From Magnetococcales bacterium DCbin2 (GTDB lineage: Bacteria > Pseudomonadota > Magnetococcia > Magnetococcales > UBA8363), in assembly GCA_002753615.1 (NCBI GenBank), contig PEAO01000006.1, positions 1-50,649 on the forward strand: a stretch of 50,649 nucleotides of DNA, given 5' to 3'. Shown here piece by piece: positions 1-7,968 of the stretch. Both the position numbers and the translations under genes were made by a program. The stretch's first letter is position 1, and each line of letters starts with the position of its first letter. The notes below the pieces were generated by a model. That model saw nothing but the letters and a program-made list of their open reading frames with translations, did no database searches and was not told the origin of the DNA.

Positions 1-81
1 CCCAGACCCCTTTTTTCTTTTGATAATTTTATTTATTTTTGATTATTTCGGTGGGTGGATTATCGAATTGGAGTGCCAGGA

Positions 82-1089
82 ATGGACAAAAAGGTTGAAG
101 TTTTGGCACCGGCGGGAAACCTCCCTTCTCTGCGTGCCGCCGTGGATAATGGGGCCGATGCGGTTTATTTTGGTTTTCGCAATGCGACCAACGCCCGTAA
201 TTTTGAAGGGTTGAATTTCAGCCTGAGCGATGCCGAGGCGGGGATTGCCTATGCCCATCGCCATGGTGTCAAGGCCAATGTGGTGTTGAATACCTTTCCT
301 CAGGCGGATGATCCTGGGCTTTGGTATCGCACCGTGGACCAGACGGCGGCCTTGGGGGCCGATGCCATCATCATGGCCAATCTGGCTTTGCTCGACTATT
401 GCCGCACGCACCATCCCCACTTGCCCATCCATTTATCGGTACAGGCTTCCGCCAGCAATGCCCCGGCGATCAATTTTTACCAGCGCCATTTTGCCATCCA
501 ACGGGTGATTCTCCCCCGCGTGCTGACCGTTGCGGAAATTCGTTCTCTGAAAGATCGTACCGATGTCGATTTGGAGGTATTTGCCTTTGGAGGATTATGT
601 GTCATGGCGGAGGGGCGGTGTTATCTCTCTTCGTTTGCCACGGGGGTGTCGCCCAATGTCGAGGGGGTTTGTTCCCCGGCGCGGGCGGTCCATTTTGAGA
701 ATTCCGGGGAACGGTTGAAGACACGCTTGGGGGAGATATTGATTGCCGAATACGGTCCCAAAGAGGATGCCGCCTATCCCACCATTTGCAAGGGGCGTTT
801 TGAGGCGAATGGACAAGTTTATCACACCATGGAGGAACCGGGATCGTTGAACATTCTGGAGATGTTGCCGGAGGTGATCGAATCGGGTGTCGTCTCCTTG
901 AAGATTGAGGGACGGCAGCGCACCAAGTCCTATGTGGCGACGGTGACCCGCGTTCTCAGGCAGGCGGTGGATGCCTATTATGAAAGTCCTGGGACATTTC
1001 AGGCCAAGGGAAAATGGATCAGGGAGTTGAATGCGACCTCGGAGGGGGCGACCCATACCCTTGGAACTTATGAACAGGGGTGGCAGTAA
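82..1089 (+). CDS. ubiU: UbiU, U32-family protein of oxygen-independent ubiquinone synthesis
   Basis: UbiU works with UbiV as an Fe-S heterodimer needed for the hydroxylation steps of ubiquinone synthesis without O2. The protein opens with the family signature VLAPAGNLPSLRAAVDNGADAVYFG and carries all four cysteines expected for the 4Fe-4S cluster: in GGLC, GRCYLSS, GVCSPAR and TICKGR. It ends with the usual EGRQR block and LGTYEQGWQ tail. I prefer the ATG at 82 (335 residues, close to the 331 of E. coli), preceded by GGAG; a GTG at 55 would add nine residues. The stop overlaps the ubiV start (TAATG), so the two are translationally coupled. Confidence 0.92.
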   Translation: MDKKVEVLAPAGNLPSLRAAVDNGADAVYFGFRNATNARNFEGLNFSLSDAEAGIAYAHRHGVKANVVLNTFPQADDPGLWYRTVDQTAALGADAIIMANLALLDYCRTHHPHLPIHLSVQASASNAPAINFYQRHFAIQRVILPRVLTVAEIRSLKDRTDVDLEVFAFGGLCVMAEGRCYLSSFATGVSPNVEGVCSPARAVHFENSGERLKTRLGEILIAEYGPKEDAAYPTICKGRFEANGQVYHTMEEPGSLNILEMLPEVIESGVVSLKIEGRQRTKSYVATVTRVLRQAVDAYYESPGTFQAKGKWIRELNATSEGATHTLGTYEQGWQ

Positions 1090-2066
1090 TGCGCATCAGT
1101 CTTGGACCGTGTCAGTTTGATTGGGGTAAAAATTTTTTGAAAGATTTTTACCGCAGGATGGCCTTTGAAACGCCGGTGGATATTCTTTATGTTGGGGAGG
1201 TTGTCTGTTCCAAACGTCAATCCTTGAGTCCAGAAGAGATGGTTGCGTTGGCGGAGGAGTTGCGGGGGGCTGGCAAGGAGGTGGTTTTTTCCACCTTGGG
1301 GTTGGTGATGAATGCGGCGGAGGAGGAGCTATTGCACCGCATGGCCCAGGCGGCCCGTGCGGGGGGATGGTGGTTGGAGGCCAACGATATGGGGGGGATT
1401 GCGGTGGGGGAGGGACACCCCATGGTTGCGGGGCCGCATATTACGACGTATAACCCTGAGACTGTTACATTTTTAAAACGGGTTGGGGTCAGGCGGGTGG
1501 TATTCCCAGTGGAGTTGTCGGCCCAGTCGATGGCGGATATGATTCGACGGCAGGAGGGTGCGGTTGCGTGGGAGGTGTTTGCCTATGGCAAGCTTCCGCT
1601 GACATTTTCAGCACGGTGCTACACGGCGCGTGCGTTTCGTTTTTCCAAGGCGAATTGTCAGTTTAAATGTGGGGATTTTCCCGATGGCATGACCATGCGG
1701 ACCCAGGAAGGGGTCCCCTTTTTGGCGATCAACGGTACGGAAACCATGTCGCATAGGGTTTACAACTTGGTTGACGATACCCAGCGTTTGGAGCGGATGG
1801 GGGTGGAGGTGGTCCGTCTTTCGCCCCAAAGTCGGTCGATGGTGGAAATTATCGCGGTTTGGCATGACCGGCTGAATCAGCGTATCAGCGGTGAAGAGGC
1901 GTTGCAGCGGCTGTTGGAGCTGAATGGTGGTGAACCTTTTTGTAATGGATATTTTAATGGACGGCCTGGACTTGAGTTTATCGAACCACAGGAGCGACCG
2001 TCAGAACCCGAAACCCGTTTGAATCCGGGCATCTTAAGGGGAGAAGAAAAGAATGCAAATCGATAA
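1089..2066 (+). CDS. ubiV: UbiV, partner of UbiU in anaerobic ubiquinone synthesis
   Basis: Second U32-family subunit of the UbiUV complex. The N-terminus ISLGPCQFDW and the segment VDILYVGEVVCSKR are typical. Four candidate cluster ligands are visible: Cys in VVCSKR, in SARCYTAR, and the pair CQFKC. The GLEF C-terminal motif after CNGYFNGRP also matches the family. The ATG at 1089 shares its A with the ubiU stop codon; a GTG at 1080 inside ubiU is the less likely alternative. The length of 325 residues exceeds the 292 of E. coli UbiV through a longer C-terminus. The 3' end overlaps ubiK by 14 bases. Confidence 0.92.
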   Translation: MRISLGPCQFDWGKNFLKDFYRRMAFETPVDILYVGEVVCSKRQSLSPEEMVALAEELRGAGKEVVFSTLGLVMNAAEEELLHRMAQAARAGGWWLEANDMGGIAVGEGHPMVAGPHITTYNPETVTFLKRVGVRRVVFPVELSAQSMADMIRRQEGAVAWEVFAYGKLPLTFSARCYTARAFRFSKANCQFKCGDFPDGMTMRTQEGVPFLAINGTETMSHRVYNLVDDTQRLERMGVEVVRLSPQSRSMVEIIAVWHDRLNQRISGEEALQRLLELNGGEPFCNGYFNGRPGLEFIEPQERPSEPETRLNPGILRGEEKNANR

Positions 2067-2304
2067 TGCGATACTGGATCAGATTACGCAGAATGTGTTG
2101 GGTGTTTTCAACATGGTGGGTCAGACACGCGAAGAGATGACCCGCAAGATTCGGGATTTGGTTCAGGAGGGGGTTGAGCATTTTGATCTGGTGAGTCGTG
2201 AGGAGTTTGATGCCGCCCATGAGTTGTTGGGAAAGACACGGATTAGATTGGAACAATTGGAGAAGCAAGTGGCTGAGATGGAACAGGGAACGGATGGGAA
2301 ATAA
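2053..2304 (+). CDS. ubiK: UbiK family (BMFP/YqiC) ubiquinone accessory factor
   Basis: Small helical protein of 83 residues with an amphipathic N-terminus and a C-terminal heptad-like segment (LLGKTRIRLEQLEKQVAEME) that should form a trimeric coiled coil. The segment SREEFDAAHELLGKTRIRLEQLE is diagnostic of the BMFP/UbiK family. UbiK supports the Ubi complex and binds lipid. The start lies inside the end of ubiV, preceded by AGGGGAGAAGAAAAG, so translation is coupled. Its place directly behind ubiUV ties it to quinone synthesis here. No ubiT gene is visible in the window. Confidence 0.85.
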   Translation: MQIDNAILDQITQNVLGVFNMVGQTREEMTRKIRDLVQEGVEHFDLVSREEFDAAHELLGKTRIRLEQLEKQVAEMEQGTDGK

Positions 2305-2359
2305 GCGTTGACGATGATGATTCCGAGTTGTTTTCCATGACAGGGGAGGGGGTGTCATT

Positions 2360-3898
2360 ATGCTGTCTCGTGTGCAGACGGTGGGCCTGGATGGGATACA
2401 AGCGGTTTCTGTCGAGGTGGAGGTAGATTTTAGCGCAGGTCTGCCGACGTTGGGTATTGTGGGGTTGCCGGAAGGGGCGGTCCGCGAGGCCAAGGATCGT
2501 GTGCGCGCGGCGTTGAATAATTCGGGTTATCATTTACCGGCCAAGAGGATCATCATCAACTTGGCACCGGCGCATTTGCCCAAGGGGGGGTCTTCCTATG
2601 ATCTTCCGATGGCCATCGGTTTGTTGGGTGCCATGGGGAAGCTTCCTGGGGAGTGTTTGTCGGGTTGCCTGTTTTTTGGCGAACTTTCCCTGGATGGTCG
2701 TCTGCGGGGTGTCCCTGGGGTGTTGCCGGCGGCGTTGTTTGCGCGGAAAAATGGGTTTCCCCGGATGGTGGTGGCGGCGGAGAATGGCAGTGAAGCGGCG
2801 TTGACGCCCGATCTTTCGGTGTTTACACCACCGACGTTGGGTGATTTGGTCAAGCATCTTTTGGGTGAAACGGTCCTTGCGCCGTTGGCGGCGACCGACT
2901 GGCTTGGGTGGAAGGAAGAGGCCCAGGGAGAAATTCCCGATCTTGCCGAGATCAAAGGGCAGGAGTATGCCAAGCGGGCTTTGGAGATTGCTGCCGCTGG
3001 GGGGCATAATATGTTGATGACGGGGCCACCGGGATCGGGGAAAACATTTTTGGCCCGTGCCCTTGCGGGTATTCTCCCGGAGATGTCTTTGGAGGAGGCG
3101 TTGGAGGTGACGGCGATCCATTCCGTCGCCGGTCGGTTATCGCCCAGCAGGCCGTTTGTGGCGACCCGCCCGTTTCGCAGTCCGCATCATACGGCGTCAA
3201 AGATTTCATTGGTGGGTGGTGGCGGTCATCCCCATCCTGGTGAGGTGAGCTTGGCGCATAAGGGTGTTTTGTTTTTGGATGAGATCCCGGAATTCAGCCG
3301 CACCGTCTTGGAGGTTTTGCGAGAACCTTTGGAGTCGGGTGAGGCGCACATTTCGCGGACCAGTTATTCGGCCCGTTTTCCGGCGGATTTTCAATTATTG
3401 GCGGCGTGTAATCCTTGCCCTTGTGGTCATTTGGGCAATGGGCTGCGTCCGTGTCGTTGCGCCCCGGCGCAGGTTATCGGCTATCAATCACGGCTGTCGG
3501 GTCCGTTATTGGATCGCATCGATCTTCATGTGGACGTACCGCCGGTTCCCACCGATGTTTTGGTGGAATTGCCATCGGGGGAGGCCTCTGCGCAGGTTCG
3601 TGACCGGGTGTTGCGTGCCCGTGGGCTTCAGTATGGACGCAATGGGATGGGGATTCGCAATGCGGCATTGAATGGGAAAGCCTTGCAGAGTCATGCCGAT
3701 GTGACGGGGTCGGCGCGGCAACTGTTGTTGGATGCGGGGAGAAAATTGGGTTTTTCCGCACGCGCACACAGTCGATTGTTGCGTGTGGCCAGGACGATTG
3801 CCGATTTGGCGGGAACGGCGGACATTGGGATGGAACACATGGGGGAAGCGATACAATTGCGTGTGGGAAGTGGAACCTGGGGGGGCGTTGCGCAATGA
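2360..3898 (+). CDS. comM: YifB/ComM-type AAA+ ATPase (Mg-chelatase-like)
   Basis: 512-residue hexameric AAA+ protein; ComM is a helicase for branch migration during natural transformation, whereas YifB in E. coli is little characterised. The N-terminal S5-like domain starts MLSRVQTVGLDGI and contains GLPEGAVREAKDRVRAAL. Walker A GPPGSGKT lies at residues 222-229, Walker B VLFLDE at 303-308. NPCPCG and the arginine-rich LLDRIDLHVDVP segment follow. The C-terminal domain has SARAHSRLLRVARTIADL. GGGGAGGG precedes the ATG. Complete and of usual length. The gene ends just before a strong hairpin and faces the convergent superoxide reductase gene. Confidence 0.93.
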   Translation: MLSRVQTVGLDGIQAVSVEVEVDFSAGLPTLGIVGLPEGAVREAKDRVRAALNNSGYHLPAKRIIINLAPAHLPKGGSSYDLPMAIGLLGAMGKLPGECLSGCLFFGELSLDGRLRGVPGVLPAALFARKNGFPRMVVAAENGSEAALTPDLSVFTPPTLGDLVKHLLGETVLAPLAATDWLGWKEEAQGEIPDLAEIKGQEYAKRALEIAAAGGHNMLMTGPPGSGKTFLARALAGILPEMSLEEALEVTAIHSVAGRLSPSRPFVATRPFRSPHHTASKISLVGGGGHPHPGEVSLAHKGVLFLDEIPEFSRTVLEVLREPLESGEAHISRTSYSARFPADFQLLAACNPCPCGHLGNGLRPCRCAPAQVIGYQSRLSGPLLDRIDLHVDVPPVPTDVLVELPSGEASAQVRDRVLRARGLQYGRNGMGIRNAALNGKALQSHADVTGSARQLLLDAGRKLGFSARAHSRLLRVARTIADLAGTADIGMEHMGEAIQLRVGSGTWGGVAQ

Positions 3899-3910
3899 TG
3901 GATGGTGTTG

Positions 3911-3946
3911 CAAGGCCGCAGGATGGTTGTACCTCCTGCGGCCTTG
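3911..3946 (+). terminator. Hairpin terminator between convergent comM and superoxide reductase genes
   Basis: Perfect 13-bp inverted repeat (CAAGGCCGCAGGA at 3911-3923 with TCCTGCGGCCTTG at 3934-3946), ten-base loop, followed on the + strand by GATTTTGAT. It lies 13 bases after the comM stop and 16 before the stop of the opposing gene, the right place for a shared terminator. The T-run is short, so efficiency is uncertain. Confidence 0.75.
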
Positions 3947-3962
3947 GATTTTGATGCCGTGA

Positions 3963-4352
3963 TCAGGCGACGGCGACTTTCACCGGGTCACATTCCCAGA
4001 TGCCATGTTTGGTGCAATAGGACATGGCGGTGAGGCTCAGGCTGCCGACGGTGGCGACGATGTTGAAGGTGACTTCCGCATTGCCTTTGGCTCCGGCTCC
4101 GCCCATCATGCCGGAGGTGAAGTTGGCTTCTCCGAGGAGTGTGGTGCCATTGTAGAGCTGGATGGACTTGATGAAATGGTCGGGATCATCGGGATGGGCA
4201 TAGTCTTTGCCCATGCGGACGGTTACGGGAAATTTTTCACCCGCTTTGGCGGATGATGCGCAGTGGATGAATGGGGAATGCCGGTCGATGTAATCTTTTT
4301 TGGCTTCCTTATCCACGGTGGAGATATCGACGTACCGATTGACTGAAGGCAT
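3963..4352 (-). CDS. Superoxide reductase, one-iron (class II/neelaredoxin-like)
   Basis: Reduces superoxide to hydrogen peroxide without making O2. The 129 residues carry the complete Fe(His)4(Cys) centre: His25, His53 and His59 (AHPDDPDHF), Cys113 and His116 (SYCTKHGIWE). There is no N-terminal four-cysteine desulforedoxin domain, so this is the one-iron class. The residue two before His25, normally the glutamate that ligates the resting ferric iron (EKH), is aspartate here (DRH). An AGGAG lies about seven bases ahead of the ATG. It follows the peroxiredoxin gene by 33 bases in the same direction, so the peroxide it makes has a neighbour to remove it. Confidence 0.88.
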   Translation of the reverse strand: MPSVNRYVDISTVDKEAKKDYIDRHSPFIHCASSAKAGEKFPVTVRMGKDYAHPDDPDHFIKSIQLYNGTTLLGEANFTSGMMGGAGAKGNAEVTFNIVATVGSLSLTAMSYCTKHGIWECDPVKVAVA

Positions 4353-4385
4353 GGTGCGCTCCTGTTGTTTGGCTATAGCCGTTAA

Positions 4386-4985
4386 TTACAGTGTTTTTGC
4401 ATGATCGGCGAGGTATTGGGCCACCCCGTCGATGGATGCTTTCATGGATGGTTTGGTTTTATCCCATCCGGCGGGGCAGACTTCGCCATGGGCTTCGGTG
4501 AACTGGAGAGCATCGACCATGCGGAGCATTTCGTCGATATTACGTCCGAGGGGGAGGTCGTTGACGACTTGGTGGCGCACGATACCGGCTTTGTCGATGA
4601 GGAAGGATCCCCGCAGCGCGATACCGGGTCCAAAGTAGAGGTCGTAGCTTTTGGTGATTTCTTTGGAGATATCGGCGACCAATGGGTATTGAACGTTGCC
4701 GATACCGCCTTTGTTGACTGGGGTATTTTTCCAGGCCAGGTGGGTGAAGTGGGAGTCGATGGAGACACCGATGACTTCGACACCGCGGGATTTAAATTCT
4801 TTGAGGCGGTGGTCGAAGGCGATGATTTCGGAAGGGCAGACGAAGGTAAAGTCGAGGGGATAAAAGAAAAGGACGACGTATTTGCCTTTGAACGATGACA
4901 GAGAGAAGTCGTCTTTGAAGGAATTATCGGGCATCACGGTGGTTGCGGTGAAATCGGGGGCGGGTTTGGTAACAAGGACACTCAT
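4386..4985 (-). CDS. Typical 2-Cys peroxiredoxin (AhpC/Prx1 family)
   Basis: Thiol peroxidase of 199 residues. The peroxidatic Cys50 sits in DFTFVCPSE and the resolving Cys170 in GEVCPAGW. The GGIG motif is present, but there is no clear C-terminal YF motif, so the enzyme looks intermediate between sensitive and robust types. I chose the ATG at 4985 (MSVLVTKPAPDF) because GGGAG precedes it and it matches the family's N-terminus; an upstream extension to 5057 has no family support. Transcribed with the superoxide reductase gene downstream and divergently from an HTH-cupin regulator. Confidence 0.93.
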   Translation of the reverse strand: MSVLVTKPAPDFTATTVMPDNSFKDDFSLSSFKGKYVVLFFYPLDFTFVCPSEIIAFDHRLKEFKSRGVEVIGVSIDSHFTHLAWKNTPVNKGGIGNVQYPLVADISKEITKSYDLYFGPGIALRGSFLIDKAGIVRHQVVNDLPLGRNIDEMLRMVDALQFTEAHGEVCPAGWDKTKPSMKASIDGVAQYLADHAKTL

Positions 4986-5124
4986 GATCGTAAATCTCCC
5001 TGGACTGTTATGGTGATTGTATGGGATCGGGAACGGCGATTCTGGAGGTCGTTTCAATTAGGAGCCAGGATGCGGTTCCGCGTTGTTTTTGTGAATCTGA
5101 GGGCTATTAAATCGATTTTCGGGG

Positions 5125-5153
5125 TTGGCGTCAAGGATAAAAAATGATATATC
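5125..5153 (+). promoter_or_regulatory. Possible promoter of the HTH-cupin gene
   Basis: TTGGCG (5125-5130) and TATATC (5148-5153) separated by 17 bases in an AT-rich stretch. The predicted start would fall at about 5160, directly at the inverted repeat described next. The -10 match is imperfect. Confidence 0.35.
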
Positions 5154-5161
5154 AACATTAC

Positions 5162-5177
5162 TGTTGCCAACGCAACA
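5162..5177 (+). promoter_or_regulatory. Inverted repeat, candidate operator
   Basis: TGTTGC-CAAC-GCAACA, a perfect six-base inverted repeat with a four-base centre, 40 bases upstream of the GTG of the HTH-cupin gene and inside the divergent region shared with the peroxiredoxin operon. The size suits a dimeric HTH protein. Binding by the neighbouring regulator is inference. Confidence 0.4.
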
Positions 5178-5216
5178 AAGAGGGGGAAGTGTTCGGCCTG
5201 GGGGAGTGAGGGAAGA

Positions 5217-5798
5217 GTGATAACCAATCTTGTTGGTATACGGATACGTTCGTTACGTGCGCAAAGGAAATTGACACAGAGGCAACTGGCGGATTTATCG
5301 GGGATACCCCGTGCGACGTTAGCCACGGTAGAGCGCGACGATGCCAATCCAAGTTTATCGGTCGTATTTAAGATTGCCAACGCGCTGGGGATGACGGTGG
5401 ACCAGTTGATTGAATCGGCGCATCGGAAGATTCAGTATTGGCCAAGTCGGACGATGGGTGTGGTGGAGTCGGGAGATCGGGTCTACAAGGCGGTGACGAT
5501 ATCACCGCTGAATGCGTTTCACATTACGCAATTATTATTTTCTTTGAAGCCGGGTGGGAGCTATGAGGGGAAGCCGCACCCCCCTGGGAGCGAAGAATAT
5601 TTGCATGTTTTAGAGGGGGTCATGGTTTTGGATGTAGCGGGGGAATCGTTGTCGATGGAGACGATGGATACGGCCTGTTTTCAAGGCAATGTGAGGCATT
5701 TTTATCGGAATCCGTCCGACAGGCTGGCCCGGGGGTTGGTGACGATTCTTGAGGGGATTGGAATTGAAAAAAAAGAGGGGATGGATGAAAGTTCTTGA
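5217..5798 (+). CDS. XRE-family HTH regulator with C-terminal cupin domain
   Basis: Predicted transcription factor of 193 residues. Residues 1-60 form a Cro/CI-type helix-turn-helix (QLADLSGIPRATLATVERDDANPS); residues about 90-185 form a cupin sensor domain (KPHPPGSEEYLHVLEG and a later RHFYRNPSD). This architecture is common among regulators that sense small molecules or metal; the ligand cannot be told from sequence. The start is GTG behind GGGAGTGAGGGA. Divergent from the peroxiredoxin/superoxide reductase pair with 231 bases between, so control of that pair or of itself is plausible. Its stop codon lies within the -35 element of the tRNA promoter. Confidence 0.85.
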   Translation: MITNLVGIRIRSLRAQRKLTQRQLADLSGIPRATLATVERDDANPSLSVVFKIANALGMTVDQLIESAHRKIQYWPSRTMGVVESGDRVYKAVTISPLNAFHITQLLFSLKPGGSYEGKPHPPGSEEYLHVLEGVMVLDVAGESLSMETMDTACFQGNVRHFYRNPSDRLARGLVTILEGIGIEKKEGMDESS

Positions 5799-5822
5799 CA
5801 AAGGGTGGTGAATTGGTTAAAG
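5795..5822 (+). promoter_or_regulatory. Probable promoter of the tRNA-tuf operon
   Basis: A consensus -35 TTGACA (5795-5800), 16 bases, then TTAAAG (5817-5822), followed by a GC-rich stretch before tRNA-Tyr at 5841. The -35 overlaps the TGA of the regulator gene. The -10 is weak, as often seen for promoters under growth-rate control. Confidence 0.55.
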
Positions 5823-5840
5823 CTTCCGGGTTCATTTTCA

Positions 5841-5925
5841 GGAGAGGTTCCCGAGCGGTCAAAGGGAGCAGACTGTAAATCTGCCGGCTCAGCCTTCGAA
5901 GGTTCGAATCCTTCCCTCTCCACCA
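5841..5925 (+). tRNA. tRNA-Tyr (anticodon GTA)
   Basis: Class II tRNA of 85 bases. Acceptor stem GGAGAGG pairs with CCTCTCC (5915-5921), discriminator A, encoded CCA. The anticodon loop reads CTGTAAA with GTA. The variable arm is long and the T-loop is GGTTCGAATCC. First of a Tyr-Gly-Thr trio upstream of tuf, matching the well known tyr-gly-thr-tufB order of enterobacteria. Confidence 0.97.
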
Positions 5926-6093
5926 TTCCGCAAAGCCGGATGTGGGGTGTATGATGCCGGGGGCGTTTTTTGTCCTGTGTTTTTTTTGGATTGTCCTGGG
6001 CTTGGTTCCCCTGGATTTTTGTGGTCTGACCCATAATTCGGTGCCATAATTCGGTGTTTGACGCGGCATGGACACTTGGTTCGGCAGGTCTAT

Positions 6094-6167
6094 GCGGGTA
6101 TAGTTCAACGGTAGAACGTCAGCCTTCCAAGCTGAACACGGGGGTTCGATTCCCCCTACCCGCTCCA
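6094..6167 (+). tRNA. tRNA-Gly (anticodon TCC)
   Basis: 74 bases. Acceptor GCGGGTA pairs with TACCCGC (6157-6163), discriminator T, encoded CCA. Anticodon TCC in the loop CTTCCAA; T-loop GGTTCGATTCC. Separated from tRNA-Tyr by 168 bases that contain a 13-base tandem duplication. Confidence 0.97.
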
Positions 6168-6225
6168 GGTTTTGGAAGGGAAGTGGCGGAATTTTAAGTA
6201 GAATGTCAGGTAGTACGGACGGTTT

Positions 6226-6301
6226 GCCCATGTAGCTCAGTGGCAGTAGCACTTCCTTGGTAAGGAAGAGGTCATCGGTTCAATCCCGATCATGGGCTCC
6301 A
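6226..6301 (+). tRNA. tRNA-Thr (anticodon GGT)
   Basis: 76 bases. Acceptor GCCCATG pairs with CATGGGC (6291-6297), discriminator T, encoded CCA. The anticodon stem CTTCC/GGAAG encloses TTGGTAA. It lies 77 bases before tuf, as in the thrT-tufB arrangement of enterobacteria. Confidence 0.97.
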
Positions 6302-6378
6302 CTTTTTGTGCTAGGGAAACAAGCGAGAGAATACCTTTCGTGCAATTAATCAATAAAGCCTCTTAAGGAGGAAGTCGC

Positions 6379-7569
6379 ATGGCCAAGGAAAAGTTTGCAC
6401 GTACCAAACCTCATCTGAACATCGGGACCATCGGGCACGTCGATCATGGCAAGACGTCGTTGACAGCCGCGATCACCAAGACACTGGCTTTGACGGGTGG
6501 TGCCAAGTTCACGGCGTATGATCAAATCGATTCGGCACCCGAGGAGAAGGAACGTGGGATCACGATTTCCACGGCGCACGTGGAATATGAAACTGCGGCG
6601 CGGCATTATGCGCATGTGGACTGTCCCGGTCATGCGGATTACATCAAGAACATGATCACTGGCGCGGCGCAGATGGACGGTGCCATACTGGTGGTTTCCG
6701 CTGCGGATGGTCCGATGCCGCAGACGCGGGAACATATTCTGCTGGCACGGCAGGTTGGGGTTCCGGCGCTGGTGGTTTTCATGAACAAGGCGGACCAGGT
6801 GGATGACCCTGAGTTGTTGGAGTTGGTGGAGTTGGAAGTCCGGGAGTTGTTGAGCAAGTATGAATTCCCTGGGGACGACATTCCCATCGTTGTGGGTTCT
6901 GCGTTGAAGGCGTTGGAGGAAGACGGCACCGAGATGGGGCATGGTTCCATTCTCAAGTTGCTGGAAGCGGTGGACACCTACATTCCGCAGCCTGACCGTC
7001 CGCTGGATGGCAAGTTTTTGATGCCCATTGAGGATGTGTTTACGATTTCGGGTCGTGGAACGGTGGTGACGGGGCGTATTGAGCGTGGTGTGGTCAATGT
7101 GGGCGATCAGGTGGCCATTGTGGGCTTGAAAGACACGACGACGACGACCTGCACCGGGGTTGAGATGTTCCGCAAGCTGCTGGACCAGGGGCAGGCTGGT
7201 GACAACGTGGGGGTGTTGCTGCGGGGAACCAAGCGTGAGGATGTGGAGCGTGGCCAGGTTTTGGCGGCCCCCAACTCCATTACGCCGCACACGAAGTTCA
7301 AGGCAGAGTGTTACATTTTGAGTAAGGAGGAAGGTGGTCGTCATACGCCGTTTTTCTCCAACTATCGTCCCCAGTTTTACTTCCGCACTACGGACGTGAC
7401 GGGTGTGTTGAAGTTGCCTGAAGGGACCGAGATGATCATGCCTGGGGACAATGTGACGTTGGAAGTGGAATTGATTGCCCCCATCGCTATGGAAAAGGGG
7501 TTACGTTTTGCCATTCGTGAGGGTGGTCGGACGGTTGGTGCCGGTGTGGTCAGCGATGTGATCGCGTGA
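6379..7569 (+). CDS. tuf: Elongation factor Tu, first copy
   Basis: GTPase that carries aminoacyl-tRNA to the ribosome; 396 residues, full length. G1 GHVDHGKT at residues 19-26, DCPGHADY for G3, and NKAD for the NKxD guanine motif. Domain 2 has the standard GRGTVVTGR. Compared with the second copy at 22999, the residue after GKT is Ser rather than Thr and NKAD replaces NKVD. TTAAGGAGG is a near-perfect ribosome binding site. Head of the tuf-rpmG-tRNA-Trp-secE-nusG group. Confidence 0.98.
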   Translation: MAKEKFARTKPHLNIGTIGHVDHGKTSLTAAITKTLALTGGAKFTAYDQIDSAPEEKERGITISTAHVEYETAARHYAHVDCPGHADYIKNMITGAAQMDGAILVVSAADGPMPQTREHILLARQVGVPALVVFMNKADQVDDPELLELVELEVRELLSKYEFPGDDIPIVVGSALKALEEDGTEMGHGSILKLLEAVDTYIPQPDRPLDGKFLMPIEDVFTISGRGTVVTGRIERGVVNVGDQVAIVGLKDTTTTTCTGVEMFRKLLDQGQAGDNVGVLLRGTKREDVERGQVLAAPNSITPHTKFKAECYILSKEEGGRHTPFFSNYRPQFYFRTTDVTGVLKLPEGTEMIMPGDNVTLEVELIAPIAMEKGLRFAIREGGRTVGAGVVSDVIA

Positions 7570-7605
7570 TCTTGGTTTACGGGGTGTTGTGACGTTGTAT
7601 TTCAC

Positions 7606-7637
7606 ATCTACGGGTTGGGATTTTTTCCCAGGTAGAT
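7606..7637 (+). other. Imperfect hairpin between tuf and rpmG
   Basis: ATCTAC (7606-7611) pairs with GTAGAT (7632-7637); inside, GGGA (7617-7620) pairs with TCCC (7626-7629). No T-run follows, so it is more likely a processing or partial termination element than a full terminator. Confidence 0.35.
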
Positions 7638-7668
7638 CCCTTGTTCTAGTCTTTGTTGGAGCCAATTG

Positions 7669-7824
7669 ATGCGTGACTTGATCAGTCTTTGTTGTGAGGA
7701 GTGCAAACGGCGCAACTACACGACGGACAAGAATAAACGTAACACCCCGGATAAGCTGGCCTTTCGCAAGTATTGCTCATCCTGTCACAAGCACACTGTG
7801 CATAAAGAGGGCAAGATCAAGTAG
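7669..7824 (+). CDS. rpmG: Ribosomal protein bL33, zinc-binding form
   Basis: 51-residue large-subunit protein. Two CxxC pairs, Cys9/Cys12 (CEEC) and Cys36/Cys39 (CSSC), form a zinc ribbon; the middle [17 protein letters not shown] is typical of bL33. ATG at 7669 behind GGAG. The position between tuf and secE, followed by tRNA-Trp, is a common arrangement outside the enterobacteria. Confidence 0.95.
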   Translation: MRDLISLCCEECKRRNYTTDKNKRNTPDKLAFRKYCSSCHKHTVHKEGKIK

Positions 7825-7856
7825 GTTTTCCGGTTTTGGATGGAGTGAGGTATTGA

Positions 7857-7932
7857 AGGACAGTAGCTCAATTGGTAGAGCATCGGTCTCCAAAACCGAG
7901 GGTTGGGGGTTCGATTCCCTCCTGTCCTGCCA
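7857..7932 (+). tRNA. tRNA-Trp (anticodon CCA)
   Basis: 76 bases. Acceptor AGGACAG pairs with CTGTCCT (7922-7928), discriminator G, encoded CCA. The anticodon loop CTCCAAA holds CCA. Sits between rpmG and secE, so it is processed from the tuf-secE-nusG transcript. Confidence 0.97.
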
Positions 7933-7968
7933 ACTCTGGAGACTCTTAAAAGGGTGGAATTGTGATCC

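Noticed and set aside
1-12. CCCAGACCCCTT shared by the window start and 38740-38752
   Set aside because: A 12-base match is expected many times by chance in a window of this size and no flanking similarity is seen.
5054-5380. 108-codon minus-strand frame across the divergent promoter region
   Set aside because: Overlaps the start of the HTH-cupin gene and the candidate operator; no family resemblance.
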